Position numbers and translations under genes: made by a program. DNA of 64,000 nucleotides from Francisella halioticida (GTDB lineage Bacteria; Pseudomonadota; Gammaproteobacteria; Francisellales; Francisellaceae): contig NZ_CP022132.1 of the NCBI RefSeq assembly GCF_002211785.1, forward strand, positions 1,860,001-1,924,000, written 5' to 3'. Below, one piece after another: positions 19,365-28,610 of the stretch. Positions within the stretch are counted from its first letter, which is position 1. Each line of letters begins with the position of its first letter. The notes beneath the pieces were generated by a model, which was not told the DNA's origin, searched no databases, and saw only the letters and a program-made list of their open reading frames with translations.

Positions 19365-19683
19365 AATAATTTTAATACACTTGCCCTGCTTAGCTTAACT
19401 TTTTCTCCAGTTATTGACAATAGTGCGTCACTCTTAACTTTGCCATCCACTCCTTTACCTTCGCGAGTATTACCAAAGTAACTTTCATCTACTTCAATCT
19501 CTCCAACAAACACTTCTTAATGCTTATTGTTTTCATAAATAAACAGTCTTAATATATAAAAATAATAGCTAGCTGTAGTCTTATTTATTCATACTAGTTC
19601 TGATACAGTTCGTGCTGTACTTCCCGCTATAAATAACTCTATTAATTTATCTTGCTTATATGCCTCAATCTACTTCTTCTCAT
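19365..19683 (-). pseudogene. ISXO2/IS1595-like transposase remnant
   Basis: The minus strand encodes IELFIAGSTARTVSELV, stop, INKTTASYYFYILRLFIYE, then after a break VFVGEIEVDESYFGNTREGKG and GKVKSDALLSI. The GSTAR-T-V-NK-TA--YF---R and GEIEVDESYFG blocks are hallmarks of ISXO2-like transposases of the IS1595/IS1016 group, known in Francisella as ISFtu3-type. Stops and frameshifts make it dead. The flanks from 19332 to 19761 hold nothing else recognisable. Confidence 0.75.
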
Positions 19684-19761
19684 GAAAGCTATCATAGCAT
19701 AACTTAGTTATCCTAGGACAGTCTCAAAGCTTAGTATTCAAAAATGTTTAATAAGAGGAAA

Positions 19762-21081
19762 TTAGTCAGCAATTAAATCATACTCAGTAGACTCTGTAAT
19801 CCTAACATTAGCAAATTCACCTACCTTTAGACCTCTCTCTGCAGCATCACCAACTATAACTTGTCCGTCTACTTCTGGAGCATCATACCTTGTACGACCA
19901 ATTGCATAGTTTTCTTCATGGTTTATCGAATCAATGATAATCTGCTGTTCCGTACTAACAAAACCTTCAAGCTTATCGGCACTTATTTGAGCTTGTAACC
20001 CCATAAACTGATCTAATCTTTGTTGCTTAACTTCTTCAGAAATCAAGTTATCAAACTTGTTAGCCCTTGCACCATCTACTTCTGAATACTTAAAGCAACC
20101 AACTCTATCAAGTTGTGCTTTATCAGCGAAGTTTAATAAGTGTTCAAAATCTGCTTCCGTCTCACCAGGGAAACCAACGATAAAAGTACTACGAATAGTT
20201 ATATCTGGACAAATATCACGCCATTTATTGATTCTGTCAAGAGTTTTTTGTGTATGAGCCGGACGCTTCATTCTTTTTAGAACTTCAGGAGATGAATGTT
20301 GTAGTGGTACGTCTAAATAAGGAAGTATTTTTCCTTGAGCCATAAGTGGTACAATCTTATCAACATGAGGATACGGATATACATAGTGCATTCTCGTCCA
20401 CATATCTAAATCACCAATGGCTGTCGCAAGATCTAAAATATTACTCTGATATTTTTTATCATTCCATACCCCAGGTTTGTATTTAATATCAACACCATAA
20501 GCAGAAGTATCTTGTGATATTACGAGTAATTCTTTTACACCTGCATTTTTAAGCTTCTCGGCTTCACGCATAATATTATCAATCGAGCGACTTTTTAATT
20601 TACCACGAATATCTGGAATAATACAAAAAGTACAGGTATTGTTACATCCTTCTGATATTTTCAGATATGAATAGTGTCTTGGTGTAATTTTGATTCCTTG
20701 CGGTGGTACCAAAGATACAAAATCATTAACAAATATAGGTGCATGTGTGTGTACTGCCTCGATTAAATTTTCATAATCTTGAGGTCCTGTTATACTCAAA
20801 ACTTCTGGATGCTTTTCTTTAATTAAATCAGCCTTATTACCTAAGCACCCTGTTACTAAAACTTTACCATTCTCAGCTATTGCTTCACCAATAACTTCTA
20901 AAGATTCATCAATAGCAGAATTCAGAAAACCACACGTATTAACGATAACCATATCAGCATTATTATAACTATCAACTAGATCATAACCTTCTGCTTTTAA
21001 TTTAGTAATTATACGCTCAGAGTCAACAAGATTTTTAGGACAACCTAAACTAACAAAACCAATTTTAGGAATTTTAATCAT
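19762..21081 (-). CDS. rimO: Ribosomal protein S12 methylthiotransferase RimO
   Basis: 439 residues, full length. RimO adds a methylthio group to an Asp of ribosomal protein S12. It has the N-terminal UPF0004 domain with cluster cysteines Cys14, Cys50 and Cys79, the radical-SAM motif Cys146-x3-Cys150-x2-Cys153 in [16 protein letters not shown], and a C-terminal TRAM domain. The start block [15 protein letters not shown] separates RimO from MiaB. It is the last gene downstream of the tol-pal cluster. Confidence 0.96.
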   Translation of the reverse strand: MIKIPKIGFVSLGCPKNLVDSERIITKLKAEGYDLVDSYNNADMVIVNTCGFLNSAIDESLEVIGEAIAENGKVLVTGCLGNKADLIKEKHPEVLSITGPQDYENLIEAVHTHAPIFVNDFVSLVPPQGIKITPRHYSYLKISEGCNNTCTFCIIPDIRGKLKSRSIDNIMREAEKLKNAGVKELLVISQDTSAYGVDIKYKPGVWNDKKYQSNILDLATAIGDLDMWTRMHYVYPYPHVDKIVPLMAQGKILPYLDVPLQHSSPEVLKRMKRPAHTQKTLDRINKWRDICPDITIRSTFIVGFPGETEADFEHLLNFADKAQLDRVGCFKYSEVDGARANKFDNLISEEVKQQRLDQFMGLQAQISADKLEGFVSTEQQIIIDSINHEENYAIGRTRYDAPEVDGQVIVGDAAERGLKVGEFANVRITESTEYDLIAD

Positions 21082-21162
21082 AAAAATTAAACTTAATAAA
21101 AAATTATGCGATTATTGTAGAGTAATTTGATTAAAAAAAATAGACAAAGAATAAAATTAGAT

Positions 21163-21810
21163 TTAGTTAATAGATTTATCAGATGATTCACTTTGATCAC
21201 ATTTAACACCAAAATCAAGCTCTGTTCTTCTATCTAAATAGTATGCTTTTTCTTCAGCTTTATACTTGTCAGTATCGCTTATAGTGCCTGAGTCACTAGT
21301 ATTAAACTCATCATAAAATTGAGTTGGGTCCGCAGCAGGTTTTAACTTACCATAACTAACAACACATATTTGATCTTTATTTACGTCTTTGTTTAATAGA
21401 TAATTATAAACAGCCTCAGCACGTTTCTGACCTAAGTTAAAGTTGTACTTTTCACTTCCTCTCGGGTCAGTATTACCTGATAACTTAATAGGCTGATTTG
21501 GATGTGCTATCAAGTAATAAGCTGTCTTATCTAAACAGTCTTTAGCATCCCCAGTAACATCGTAGCTATTAAAACCAAAATATACAGATCTACAATTGAT
21601 ACCCATAAGCTCTTTTTTCATTTGATCAACTTCATCGGAACTTAAGCTATCAGATCCATAAATTTGTGAAGACATCTGTAAAGCTTGAGAACTATCAACT
21701 CCAGCATACTTATCTTTGATTAAATCACTATTATCTGGTCTAGTACTAGAACAACTAGCTAACATAAGTACAGAACCTACTATTGCAACTCCCAAAAGAC
21801 TCTTTTTCAT
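21163..21810 (-). CDS. pal: Peptidoglycan-associated lipoprotein Pal
   Basis: 215 residues. Signal peptide with lipobox LASC (Cys20), a 70-residue linker, then an OmpA-like domain (VYFGFNSYDVT..., LSGNTDPRGSEKYNFNLGQKRAEAVYNYL) that binds peptidoglycan. NTDPRGS--YN--LG--RA is the conserved binding region. The C-terminal tail of about 40 residues (after VVSYGKLKP) is longer than in E. coli Pal, with an inserted Asp/Thr-rich segment. It anchors the outer membrane to the wall together with the Tol proteins encoded upstream. Confidence 0.93.
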   Translation of the reverse strand: MKKSLLGVAIVGSVLMLASCSSTRPDNSDLIKDKYAGVDSSQALQMSSQIYGSDSLSSDEVDQMKKELMGINCRSVYFGFNSYDVTGDAKDCLDKTAYYLIAHPNQPIKLSGNTDPRGSEKYNFNLGQKRAEAVYNYLLNKDVNKDQICVVSYGKLKPAADPTQFYDEFNTSDSGTISDTDKYKAEEKAYYLDRRTELDFGVKCDQSESSDKSIN

Positions 21811-21838
21811 AGTTTACAACTCCTATTTATTTATATTA

Positions 21839-22088
21839 AGCAACATTATCAAAACTTGTGGTTTCAAAATTACCACCATTATCAGCAAATCCAGTATACC
21901 CGCTTCCAGCCTTTTGACCTGATTTAAGTGTACTAAAAAATATTAGGCCCTGATGTTTCATTGAGTGAGGAGCCACTAAGATTAGCATCTGCATTTGCTT
22001 GTAATGGGGGACCTTTATACCAAGCACATCCTGCCAATAATGTTACAATAGCAATAAAGGTATAAAATTTAGTAAAAACCCTCAGCAA
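21839..22088 (-). pseudogene. Small lipoprotein between tolB and pal, frameshifted
   Basis: After the tolB stop the minus strand reads, from a TTG at 22088, LRVFTKFYTFIAIVTLLAGCAWYKGPP, a lipoprotein signal peptide with lipobox LAGC, then LQANADANLSGSSLNETSGPNIF and a stop. In the next frame the sequence continues FSTLKSGQKAGSGYTGFADNGG to a stop just before pal. The break is at a run of six A/T bases (21935-21940), so a one-base length change would explain it. No good ATG or ribosome site was found, so the native start is uncertain. Confidence 0.55.
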
Positions 22089-22094
22089 AACCCC

Positions 22095-23405
22095 TTAATA
22101 GTTTTTTGGCGACCAGCTTGGCGACTGAATCAAAATGCCACCATTATTAGCCGCATCAACACTAAATTGATTATCTCCATCTAATGATACCATATCTAAA
22201 GAGCTATAACCTTTTGAATTTGTAGAAATATATGCAATCATATTACCATATGGTGAAACAGTTGGCGAGCTATCAGACTTACCTTTTGTCAAGGTAGTTA
22301 TATCTCCATTAGTTAAATTAAAATCTGCTATTTGAATGCCACTTGAGCGCGATCTTTGATACATAAATACTATATCTTTACCATTAGGAGTATAATTTGG
22401 CTCATACCCTTGATATATTTTACTACTTAATCTTGAGGACTGAGGGTATTTAGAATTCACAGGAGCAACATAGATGTTTGGTCTACCATTACCTCTATCT
22501 GATGTAAACACTATACTTCTACCATTTGGTGAAAATTTTGGCGCTGTATTTATACCATTTATAGTTAATCTTTTAAGAGCTTTTGTAACTAAATTCATAA
22601 TGTATATATTTGTCTGATCAGAATAACTTTTAGATAAAGCTAAAGCAATCTTTCTATCATCTGGAGAGAATAATGGTGAACTATTAATTCCTTTAAAGTT
22701 AGTTAAACGAGTTACTTTTCCCGTAGCTATTTGTAACTCATAAACGCCCATACTACCACCACTATAGCTTGAATAAACAATATCTCTACCATCTGCCGAC
22801 CACGATGGTGTCGCAATAGGGTTATCAGTTTGTCTAAGCACCATGTGTTTATTAAAGCCATCATAATCAGATATAATCAGCTCATAAACCCTTCCATATC
22901 TAGCATATGGATTACTTACTTTAACATAAGCAAGCTTTGTTAAGAAAAAACCTTGTTCTCCTGTAAGCTTCTTATAAACATAATTTGAAATTTTATGTGC
23001 TAACGTTCTCATAAGAGAAATATTAATATTCTTATATGTAACTGACTGAATATAGCCTGTATCATTTCTTTTGAGGATTTGTACTTCTACAGTATAATTA
23101 TTATAAGAATTTTTAATATATTTTGTTAGAACTACATAGTCACCTTTAATTTTTTTCCAAGGAACATTCTGCTTTTGCTTTATCTCATACTTTATAGTAT
23201 CAGAACCTTGTAGCTTAGCATTATGATTCAAATCAGAAACTATTATAGAATCTATATTTTGAGGAAATTGATTTACAACATTATTGCTCATTACAGAGAC
23301 TAAAGGTTTCTGTATAATACCTGTTGTTACTTCTGCGACTAAATCTGCATATATATTTGATACTAAAAAAATTAATATTGAAAAGCTCACGATGATTTTT
23401 TTCAT
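22095..23405 (-). CDS. tolB: Tol-Pal system beta-propeller protein TolB
   Basis: 436 residues. A signal peptide (cleaved near residue 20, IYADL) is followed by the N-terminal TolB domain and a C-terminal six-bladed propeller with WD40-like PD40 repeats ([80 protein letters not shown]). TolB is periplasmic and links TolA to Pal during constriction. It lies 12 bases after tolA. Confidence 0.96.
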   Translation of the reverse strand: MKKIIVSFSILIFLVSNIYADLVAEVTTGIIQKPLVSVMSNNVVNQFPQNIDSIIVSDLNHNAKLQGSDTIKYEIKQKQNVPWKKIKGDYVVLTKYIKNSYNNYTVEVQILKRNDTGYIQSVTYKNINISLMRTLAHKISNYVYKKLTGEQGFFLTKLAYVKVSNPYARYGRVYELIISDYDGFNKHMVLRQTDNPIATPSWSADGRDIVYSSYSGGSMGVYELQIATGKVTRLTNFKGINSSPLFSPDDRKIALALSKSYSDQTNIYIMNLVTKALKRLTINGINTAPKFSPNGRSIVFTSDRGNGRPNIYVAPVNSKYPQSSRLSSKIYQGYEPNYTPNGKDIVFMYQRSRSSGIQIADFNLTNGDITTLTKGKSDSSPTVSPYGNMIAYISTNSKGYSSLDMVSLDGDNQFSVDAANNGGILIQSPSWSPKNY

Positions 23406-23417
23406 TATTATTCCTTA

Positions 23418-24302
23418 TTAAGTTTGTTTAAATATAAAACTTATATTTTCTGTTTGTATAGTTTTTCTTGCTGCATTATTTGAAATTTGAGGAGGAGTTG
23501 TATTCTTAATTGCATTAATCAATGACTGATCACACATGTAGCTACCAGAAGTTCCTGTCAACTTAATAAACCTACCATTTCTAATAATAGCTCTTGGTAA
23601 ATTATAGATACCTCTGCATGGGTCTTTGATCCAATTATCACCTACTCTAGTTTGATATTCAGATATATAACTATAAATTGCTCTTTGAGCCTGACTCTGT
23701 TCGGCCTGTCTTTTAGCTGCGGCTATTGCTTGGGCCCTTGCTTTTGCTAACTTTTCTTGGCGTGCTTCTAGCTTACGTTGCTTTTCTTGTTCAGCTTTCT
23801 TCTTAATATCTTCTTTTTCTTTCCGTGCTACTTCTAATTTAGCTTGTTTTTGCTGCTCTAACTTACGTTGCTTTTCTTGCACTTTACGTTTTGCTTCTAA
23901 AGCTGCTTTCTTTTTCGCCTCAATTTGAGCTTTACGTTCTGCTTCAACTTTTTGTCTCATTAATTCTTTATGTCTTTGTAAAGCCTTTTGCCTAGCATCT
24001 TTAACATTTTGCTTAGCTTGACGCAATTCTTGTTGATGATTTTCATAGTTTGATATCTGTCTATTAAGCTCGTTACTACTTATTGATGTAGCTTGAATAA
24101 CTTGCATTTGTTTTGGGGTGTTTGCAACTTCAGCATTCAAAGATGCTGAAGTTGAATCAAACTTTAATACACTTATATAAGACAATATGTAAAGAACCAA
24201 AACTATACCTACATGGATAAGTATTGCTTTTACCACAAAAGGATTTTGCTCAATTTGTTTCTTAAAAGATTGTAATAATTTTTGGTAATTAAGATTTGCC
24301 AT
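23418..24302 (-). CDS. tolA: Tol-Pal system protein TolA
   Basis: 294 residues. One membrane anchor (about 22-45), a long Lys/Ala/Glu/Arg/Gln-rich helix (about 85-200) that spans the periplasm, and a C-terminal globular domain (about 205-294; two cysteines at CRGIYNLP and YMCDQS). This is the TolA layout, though the sequence outside the anchor is poorly conserved. The start overlaps the tolR end by 14 bases. Confidence 0.92.
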   Translation of the reverse strand: MANLNYQKLLQSFKKQIEQNPFVVKAILIHVGIVLVLYILSYISVLKFDSTSASLNAEVANTPKQMQVIQATSISSNELNRQISNYENHQQELRQAKQNVKDARQKALQRHKELMRQKVEAERKAQIEAKKKAALEAKRKVQEKQRKLEQQKQAKLEVARKEKEDIKKKAEQEKQRKLEARQEKLAKARAQAIAAAKRQAEQSQAQRAIYSYISEYQTRVGDNWIKDPCRGIYNLPRAIIRNGRFIKLTGTSGSYMCDQSLINAIKNTTPPQISNNAARKTIQTENISFIFKQT

Positions 24303-24729
24303 CTTCTGTGACTAACCCCACTTTATCAACGCCCGCTCTTTGGATAAGAGCCATTGCTTTTACCACCTCACCATAACTAGCACTACTATCACCTCTAACA
24401 TAAACTGGTTTACCAGGATTTTGCTGCGATAAAGTTACTACAGCATTGGCAAGATCTCTAGAGCTTAACGACACTTTTGGATTACTAACACCTTGATTAA
24501 TAAAGTATTCTCCTTGCTTATTTACAGTAACAACTATTGGTTTACTATCATTAGATGGTATTTTTTCTGACCTAGATTTGGGCAGATCTACTTTTACACC
24601 TTGAGTTAAAATTGGTGTTGTAATCATAAAAATAACCAAAAGTACTAACATAACATCAATGTAAGGAACTACATTAATTTGTACCATTGGTCTTTTCTTT
24701 CTATAAATTTTTTTGTTTCTTTTTCTCAT
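24289..24729 (-). CDS. tolR: Tol-Pal system protein TolR
   Basis: 146 residues, ExbD/TolR family. A basic N-terminus (MRKRNKKIYRKKRPMVQIN) is followed by one membrane segment (VPYIDVMLVLLVIFMITTP) carrying the conserved Asp of the proton path, and a periplasmic domain ending in IQRAGVDKVGLVTE. It forms the proton-driven motor with TolQ, encoded just upstream. Confidence 0.96.
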   Translation of the reverse strand: MRKRNKKIYRKKRPMVQINVVPYIDVMLVLLVIFMITTPILTQGVKVDLPKSRSEKIPSNDSKPIVVTVNKQGEYFINQGVSNPKVSLSSRDLANAVVTLSQQNPGKPVYVRGDSSASYGEVVKAMALIQRAGVDKVGLVTEDGKS

Positions 24730-24744
24730 ATCTAAAAGCCTTTG

Positions 24745-25452
24745 TTAGCTTTCTTGATTCTGGTGCTGCACTTGATCTCTATGCGCTTCTTTTAAAAGCA
24801 AGATACATAAATCATCTTGGAATGATTCATAACTTGATAATACATCATCTACCTGGTTTGATAATCTACTGTGTCCTATAACCGCTGGAATAGCTACAAA
24901 TAAACCTAAAGCAGTCGCAATCAAAGCCTCTGCAATATGAGGTGCAACAACAGATATCGTAGCCTGCTCAACACCGCCAAGGGTATTAAACGATGACATA
25001 ATCCCCCAAACGGTACCTACTAAACCAATATATGGTGCAACAGCACCTATCGTACCCAAAGCAGGAAGCTTTTTATCTAGTTCTTTAGCCTCTTGAGCAA
25101 TTGCTATGCTCACAGTTCTTTCCATACCTTCAAGTATGGTATCACCTTTTAAAACTCCTGTTTCCTTAAGGTTATTAAACTCTCTTAATGCCGAACAAAA
25201 TATTATTGATTTACCAAAAATATTTTCCTTATGCTGCAAATAATAATCATATAATTTTTGAATATGATGACCTGCCCAAAATAACTTATCAAACTGGGCT
25301 TGCTCATTACAATACTTTTTAACTCGACTATTTACTTCAAGCATTATAGCCCAAGAATAAACTGACATCGCAATTAAAGTTATCATTATAAGCTGAACAA
25401 TAAAATTTGCATGCCATATCAACTGAATTAGAGAAAGAGAGTTATCTTGCAT
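24745..25452 (-). CDS. tolQ: Tol-Pal system protein TolQ
   Basis: 235 residues, MotA/TolQ/ExbB family. Three membrane segments: residues about 10-32, and the paired segments in IGAVAPYIGLVGTVWGIMSSF and VVAPHIAEALIATALGLFVAIPAVIGHS, which carry the family motifs. First gene of the tolQRAB-(lipoprotein)-pal run; no ybgC-like gene precedes it here. Confidence 0.96.
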   Translation of the reverse strand: MQDNSLSLIQLIWHANFIVQLIMITLIAMSVYSWAIMLEVNSRVKKYCNEQAQFDKLFWAGHHIQKLYDYYLQHKENIFGKSIIFCSALREFNNLKETGVLKGDTILEGMERTVSIAIAQEAKELDKKLPALGTIGAVAPYIGLVGTVWGIMSSFNTLGGVEQATISVVAPHIAEALIATALGLFVAIPAVIGHSRLSNQVDDVLSSYESFQDDLCILLLKEAHRDQVQHQNQES

Positions 25453-25612
25453 AATTAATCCTAAAAGTTTATGTTTTTTTATTTTTGCACATGCCTGTTC
25501 GCAACATTATACGTAAAGATTTTAAAATTATAAACAGTTTAATTTACTTAAATTATACATAAGTCTGTTATTATTATTAATAATATATAATTTATTCATT
25601 AATTATACATAT

Positions 25613-25816
25613 ATGAAAAAGATAACTTTTCTTGGACTTTGTACCATTACGACAATACTAACTTCATGTTCAACATCTCATGATCAATTTAAATATATAT
25701 CTCCCCCACCAACGCAACAAGATTTAAATTCAAATAATCCAGACTTAAAACAATCAAAAAAAGTAACTAGTGAACAAAACTCAAAGAATAACCGTGATAC
25801 TTCAATTAAAGAATAA
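25613..25816 (+). CDS. Small predicted lipoprotein
   Basis: 67 residues. A signal peptide with lipobox LTSC (Cys19) is followed by a short, polar, low-complexity tail (PPPTQQDLNSNNPDLKQSKK). The gene is divergent from tolQ and converges on pssA with 13 bases between stops. I do not recognise a family. The ribosome site is weak, so it might not be translated, but the lipoprotein signal is convincing. Confidence 0.55.
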   Translation: MKKITFLGLCTITTILTSCSTSHDQFKYISPPPTQQDLNSNNPDLKQSKKVTSEQNSKNNRDTSIKE

Positions 25817-25829
25817 AATTATTGGAACA

Positions 25830-26648
25830 TTAAGAATCAGCATCAACTATTTTTTTGCCATCGACACTAGACTTAGCATTTAAGTCACTATTCTTCATTT
25901 TCTGCTTATACCTATAGTGAGAAATTGGACCAGATAAAGCGTAACCAATCATTAGCAAATATAATAACTTCTCTGGCATAGTAAATAACATTAAAATAAT
26001 TAGCATAAAGCATATCACATAAATATTACTAATATGGCCATGGCCATCGCTATCTTTATAACTTCTAAACTTAATATCACTAACCATCATAAAGGCTAAA
26101 TACAAAGCTGTAAAAGTTGTAATACTTACTGTCAAGAAAGTATAATTCCCTATAAATGTTCCTTGCCCCATCCAAATAAGGCCCGAAATTGTAACCGCTC
26201 CTGCAGGACAAGGCATCCCATAAAAATATAATTTACGTTCAATTATATCATCTTCACTAAGATCTTTGGGAGATGGCTGGGTATCAAACTTAGCCAATCT
26301 CAATGCTACTGCTAATAAATATAAAAAACAAATCGCAGCTCCTAAAGATCCTAAATTATGTAACGTCCAAAAATACATAACTAAAGCAGGAGTTGCTCCA
26401 AAAGAAACAACGTCTGCTAGGCTATCTAATGCTGCCCCAAACTCTGTTTGAGTATGTGTATATCTAGCAACTCTACCATCAAAGGCATCTGCAAAGCCAG
26501 ATAATAACATATATACAGCACATGAAAAAAAATTTTCTTGAAATGCTGATACAATAGCTAAAAAAGCAAATAATAAACTAGCACTAGTAAATAAGCTAGG
26601 AAGTATATATTTAGATTTTTTCATATCTATATTTTCTAACAACCACAT
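25830..26648 (-). CDS. pssA: CDP-diacylglycerol--serine O-phosphatidyltransferase
   Basis: 272 residues, an inner-membrane CDP-alcohol phosphatidyltransferase with about seven hydrophobic segments. The full signature is present: Asp54-x2-Asp57-Gly58-x2-Ala61-Arg62-x8-Gly71-x3-Asp75-x3-Asp79. The SLADVVSFGATPAL stretch after it favours phosphatidylserine synthase (first step to phosphatidylethanolamine); a phosphatidylcholine-synthase-like role is less likely. A second possible start is Met9. It follows the chorismate mutase gene by 10 bases. Confidence 0.85.
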   Translation of the reverse strand: MWLLENIDMKKSKYILPSLFTSASLLFAFLAIVSAFQENFFSCAVYMLLSGFADAFDGRVARYTHTQTEFGAALDSLADVVSFGATPALVMYFWTLHNLGSLGAAICFLYLLAVALRLAKFDTQPSPKDLSEDDIIERKLYFYGMPCPAGAVTISGLIWMGQGTFIGNYTFLTVSITTFTALYLAFMMVSDIKFRSYKDSDGHGHISNIYVICFMLIILMLFTMPEKLLYLLMIGYALSGPISHYRYKQKMKNSDLNAKSSVDGKKIVDADS

Positions 26649-26658
26649 AACGTACCTT

Positions 26659-27018
26659 TTATTTTATTAAATCAGACCTTAGTTTTTTTGCTTCATGCAA
26701 ATATACATGCCTAATATCTTCTTGTTTCTTTTCTGTATTATATGTCAACATAACTCTAATACAAAGTTCTAAAGCATTGTCACACATCATTTGATGACAA
26801 TCTATAAGTGGTACATCAACTAGGCCCACTTCACGTGCAGCAACTGCTGGGAAAACAGAGCTTATATCAGAAGTCGCAGTAAACATAATATTTATAATAT
26901 CTTTAGAATCTACAGAATTTCTCGTTAATATATAATATAGAAGCTCTTTTGTCGCTTCAACAACATTCTCTCTAGTGTCCTTTACTACTGTTGTTGCGCC
27001 TCTTATAGATCTTTGCAT
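26659..27018 (-). CDS. aroH: AroH-type chorismate mutase
   Basis: 119 residues. The monofunctional AroH fold converts chorismate to prephenate. Family motifs are RGATTV at residues 5-10, NVVEATKELL, FTATSDISSVFPAVAAREVG and the C-terminal CIRVMLTYN. The gene lies 3 bases after ispH and 10 before pssA on the same strand, so it is part of an fkpB-ispH-aroH-pssA transcription unit. Its product would feed the PheC-like protein at 60337 only if that acts as a dehydratase. Confidence 0.88.
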   Translation of the reverse strand: MQRSIRGATTVVKDTRENVVEATKELLYYILTRNSVDSKDIINIMFTATSDISSVFPAVAAREVGLVDVPLIDCHQMMCDNALELCIRVMLTYNTEKKQEDIRHVYLHEAKKLRSDLIK

Positions 27019-27021
27019 AAA

Positions 27022-27984
27022 TTACTCCGCTTTTATTTTAGCAGCTTTTTGTTTTAAAAGCCTTGGTAATGGAAAATGAACTTCTTCTTTAATCCCATCA
27101 AATTCATCTACTGTAACATCACCACCACAAATCTTTGATATCTTAGAGATTATTTCCTGAACAAGATATTCAGGAGCTGATGCTCCAGCACTTACACCAC
27201 AAACTTCCTTGTTTTCAAACCAATATCTTTTAATGTCCAAAGGGTTGTCAATCAAATAAGAATCTATGCCCTCTAATGTTGCCAACTCTTTAAGTCTGTT
27301 TGAATTAGAGCTATTTTTAGAACCCACTACTACTAGCATATCTATTTCTTTGAGCATTGCCTTTATAGCAGTTTGGCGGTTTTGTGTCGCATAACAAATA
27401 TCTTCCTTTTTAGGTCCTTTTATATTAGGATAATTATCTTTTAAAGCTTGTATTATGCTCTGTGTCTCATCAACAGAGAGAGTTGTTTGTGTCGCATAGT
27501 AAAAATTATCAGGGTTATTAATTTCTAGTTTAAACACATCTGCTTCATTTTCAACCAAATATATAGCACCTTTTTTACTACGATATTGTCCCATGGTACC
27601 TTGAACTTCTGGGTGTCCTTTATGTCCTATAAGAACACATTCAGCATCATTATTACTAGCTAGCCTAACCCCTCGATGAACTTTTGTAACCAAAGGGCAA
27701 GTTGCATCATAAAGGACAAGATTTTTTTTAATGGCAGCTTCTTCAACTTTTAGAGAAACTCCATGAGCACTAAAAACACACACAGAATCATCAGGAACTT
27801 CATCAACTTCCTTGACAAAAATAACTCCATTTTTTTTAAGGGAATCTACCACTACCTTGTTATGAACCACTTCATGTCGCACATACACAGGATACTTCTC
27901 AACTTCTAAAACTTTCTCAACTGTTTCTACAGCCCTACTGACACCTGCACAAAAACCACGAGGATTAGCTAGCAATATTTTCAT
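27022..27984 (-). CDS. ispH: 4-hydroxy-3-methylbut-2-enyl diphosphate reductase IspH
   Basis: 320 residues, full length. IspH makes IPP and DMAPP in the last step of the MEP isoprenoid pathway using a 4Fe-4S cluster. Cluster cysteines are in PRGFCAGVSRA (Cys12), DATCPLVTKVH and EVCGVSAGASAPE. The catalytic TQTTLSVDET and the NRQTA region are present. The start overlaps the fkpB end by 20 bases. Confidence 0.97.
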   Translation of the reverse strand: MKILLANPRGFCAGVSRAVETVEKVLEVEKYPVYVRHEVVHNKVVVDSLKKNGVIFVKEVDEVPDDSVCVFSAHGVSLKVEEAAIKKNLVLYDATCPLVTKVHRGVRLASNNDAECVLIGHKGHPEVQGTMGQYRSKKGAIYLVENEADVFKLEINNPDNFYYATQTTLSVDETQSIIQALKDNYPNIKGPKKEDICYATQNRQTAIKAMLKEIDMLVVVGSKNSSNSNRLKELATLEGIDSYLIDNPLDIKRYWFENKEVCGVSAGASAPEYLVQEIISKISKICGGDVTVDEFDGIKEEVHFPLPRLLKQKAAKIKAE

Positions 27985-28444
27985 TTAACTTACCCTCTTC
28001 ATCTGCAATATCTAATATTTTAGCTTCAAAAACTATTATTTGCCCTGATAATGGATGGTTAAAATCAACTGTAACATCATTTTTGCCAATCTCTGTAATC
28101 AGCCCTGGAAGCTTAGAGCCGTCTTTTTGACTAAACGATACAATTAACCCTTCTTCTAGATCCATATCTTTAGGAAACCTATATTTTGGTACAGAATAAA
28201 TACTCGCTGGATGCTTCTCACCAAAAGCTTCCTCTGGCATTAATACAACTCTTTTACTTTCACCAATAACTATCCCTACAAGCTCACTTTCAACCTTATT
28301 AGTAAAACAGCCTTGACCCATTTGAAAGATAAAAGGCCTATTGTAATTTTCTGTATCCTCAGCAATAGAACCATCTTTAAGTCTAAATTTAAAATGCATT
28401 TTCACAAAACTATCTAACGCGACTTTCATACTATCTTTTATCAC
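27965..28444 (-). CDS. fkpB: FKBP-type peptidyl-prolyl isomerase (SlpA/FkpB type)
   Basis: 159 residues. A short FKBP domain with the inserted IF chaperone domain typical of SlpA/FkpB: MHFKFRLKDGSIAEDT at the N-terminus, FQMGQGCFTNKVESELVG, the flap VVLMPEEAFGEKHPASI, and VDFNHPLSGQIIVFEAKIL at the C-terminus. It is cytoplasmic, with no signal peptide. It directly precedes and overlaps ispH, a pairing widely conserved in gammaproteobacteria. Confidence 0.92.
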   Translation of the reverse strand: MIKDSMKVALDSFVKMHFKFRLKDGSIAEDTENYNRPFIFQMGQGCFTNKVESELVGIVIGESKRVVLMPEEAFGEKHPASIYSVPKYRFPKDMDLEEGLIVSFSQKDGSKLPGLITEIGKNDVTVDFNHPLSGQIIVFEAKILDIADEEGKLNENIAS

Positions 28445-28610
28445 TTAATATTTTGCTTCCCAAGATATCATATTTAAGATTTTTAGTCATCTAATCTTTG
28501 TACAAAACAATATTTATACTTAAACAAAATGTTATAAATACTCTACACAAACGTCCTAGAATTATAGTAAAATAACTTTCATAGATAACTTCTTTAGATA
28601 TGTATAAAAT

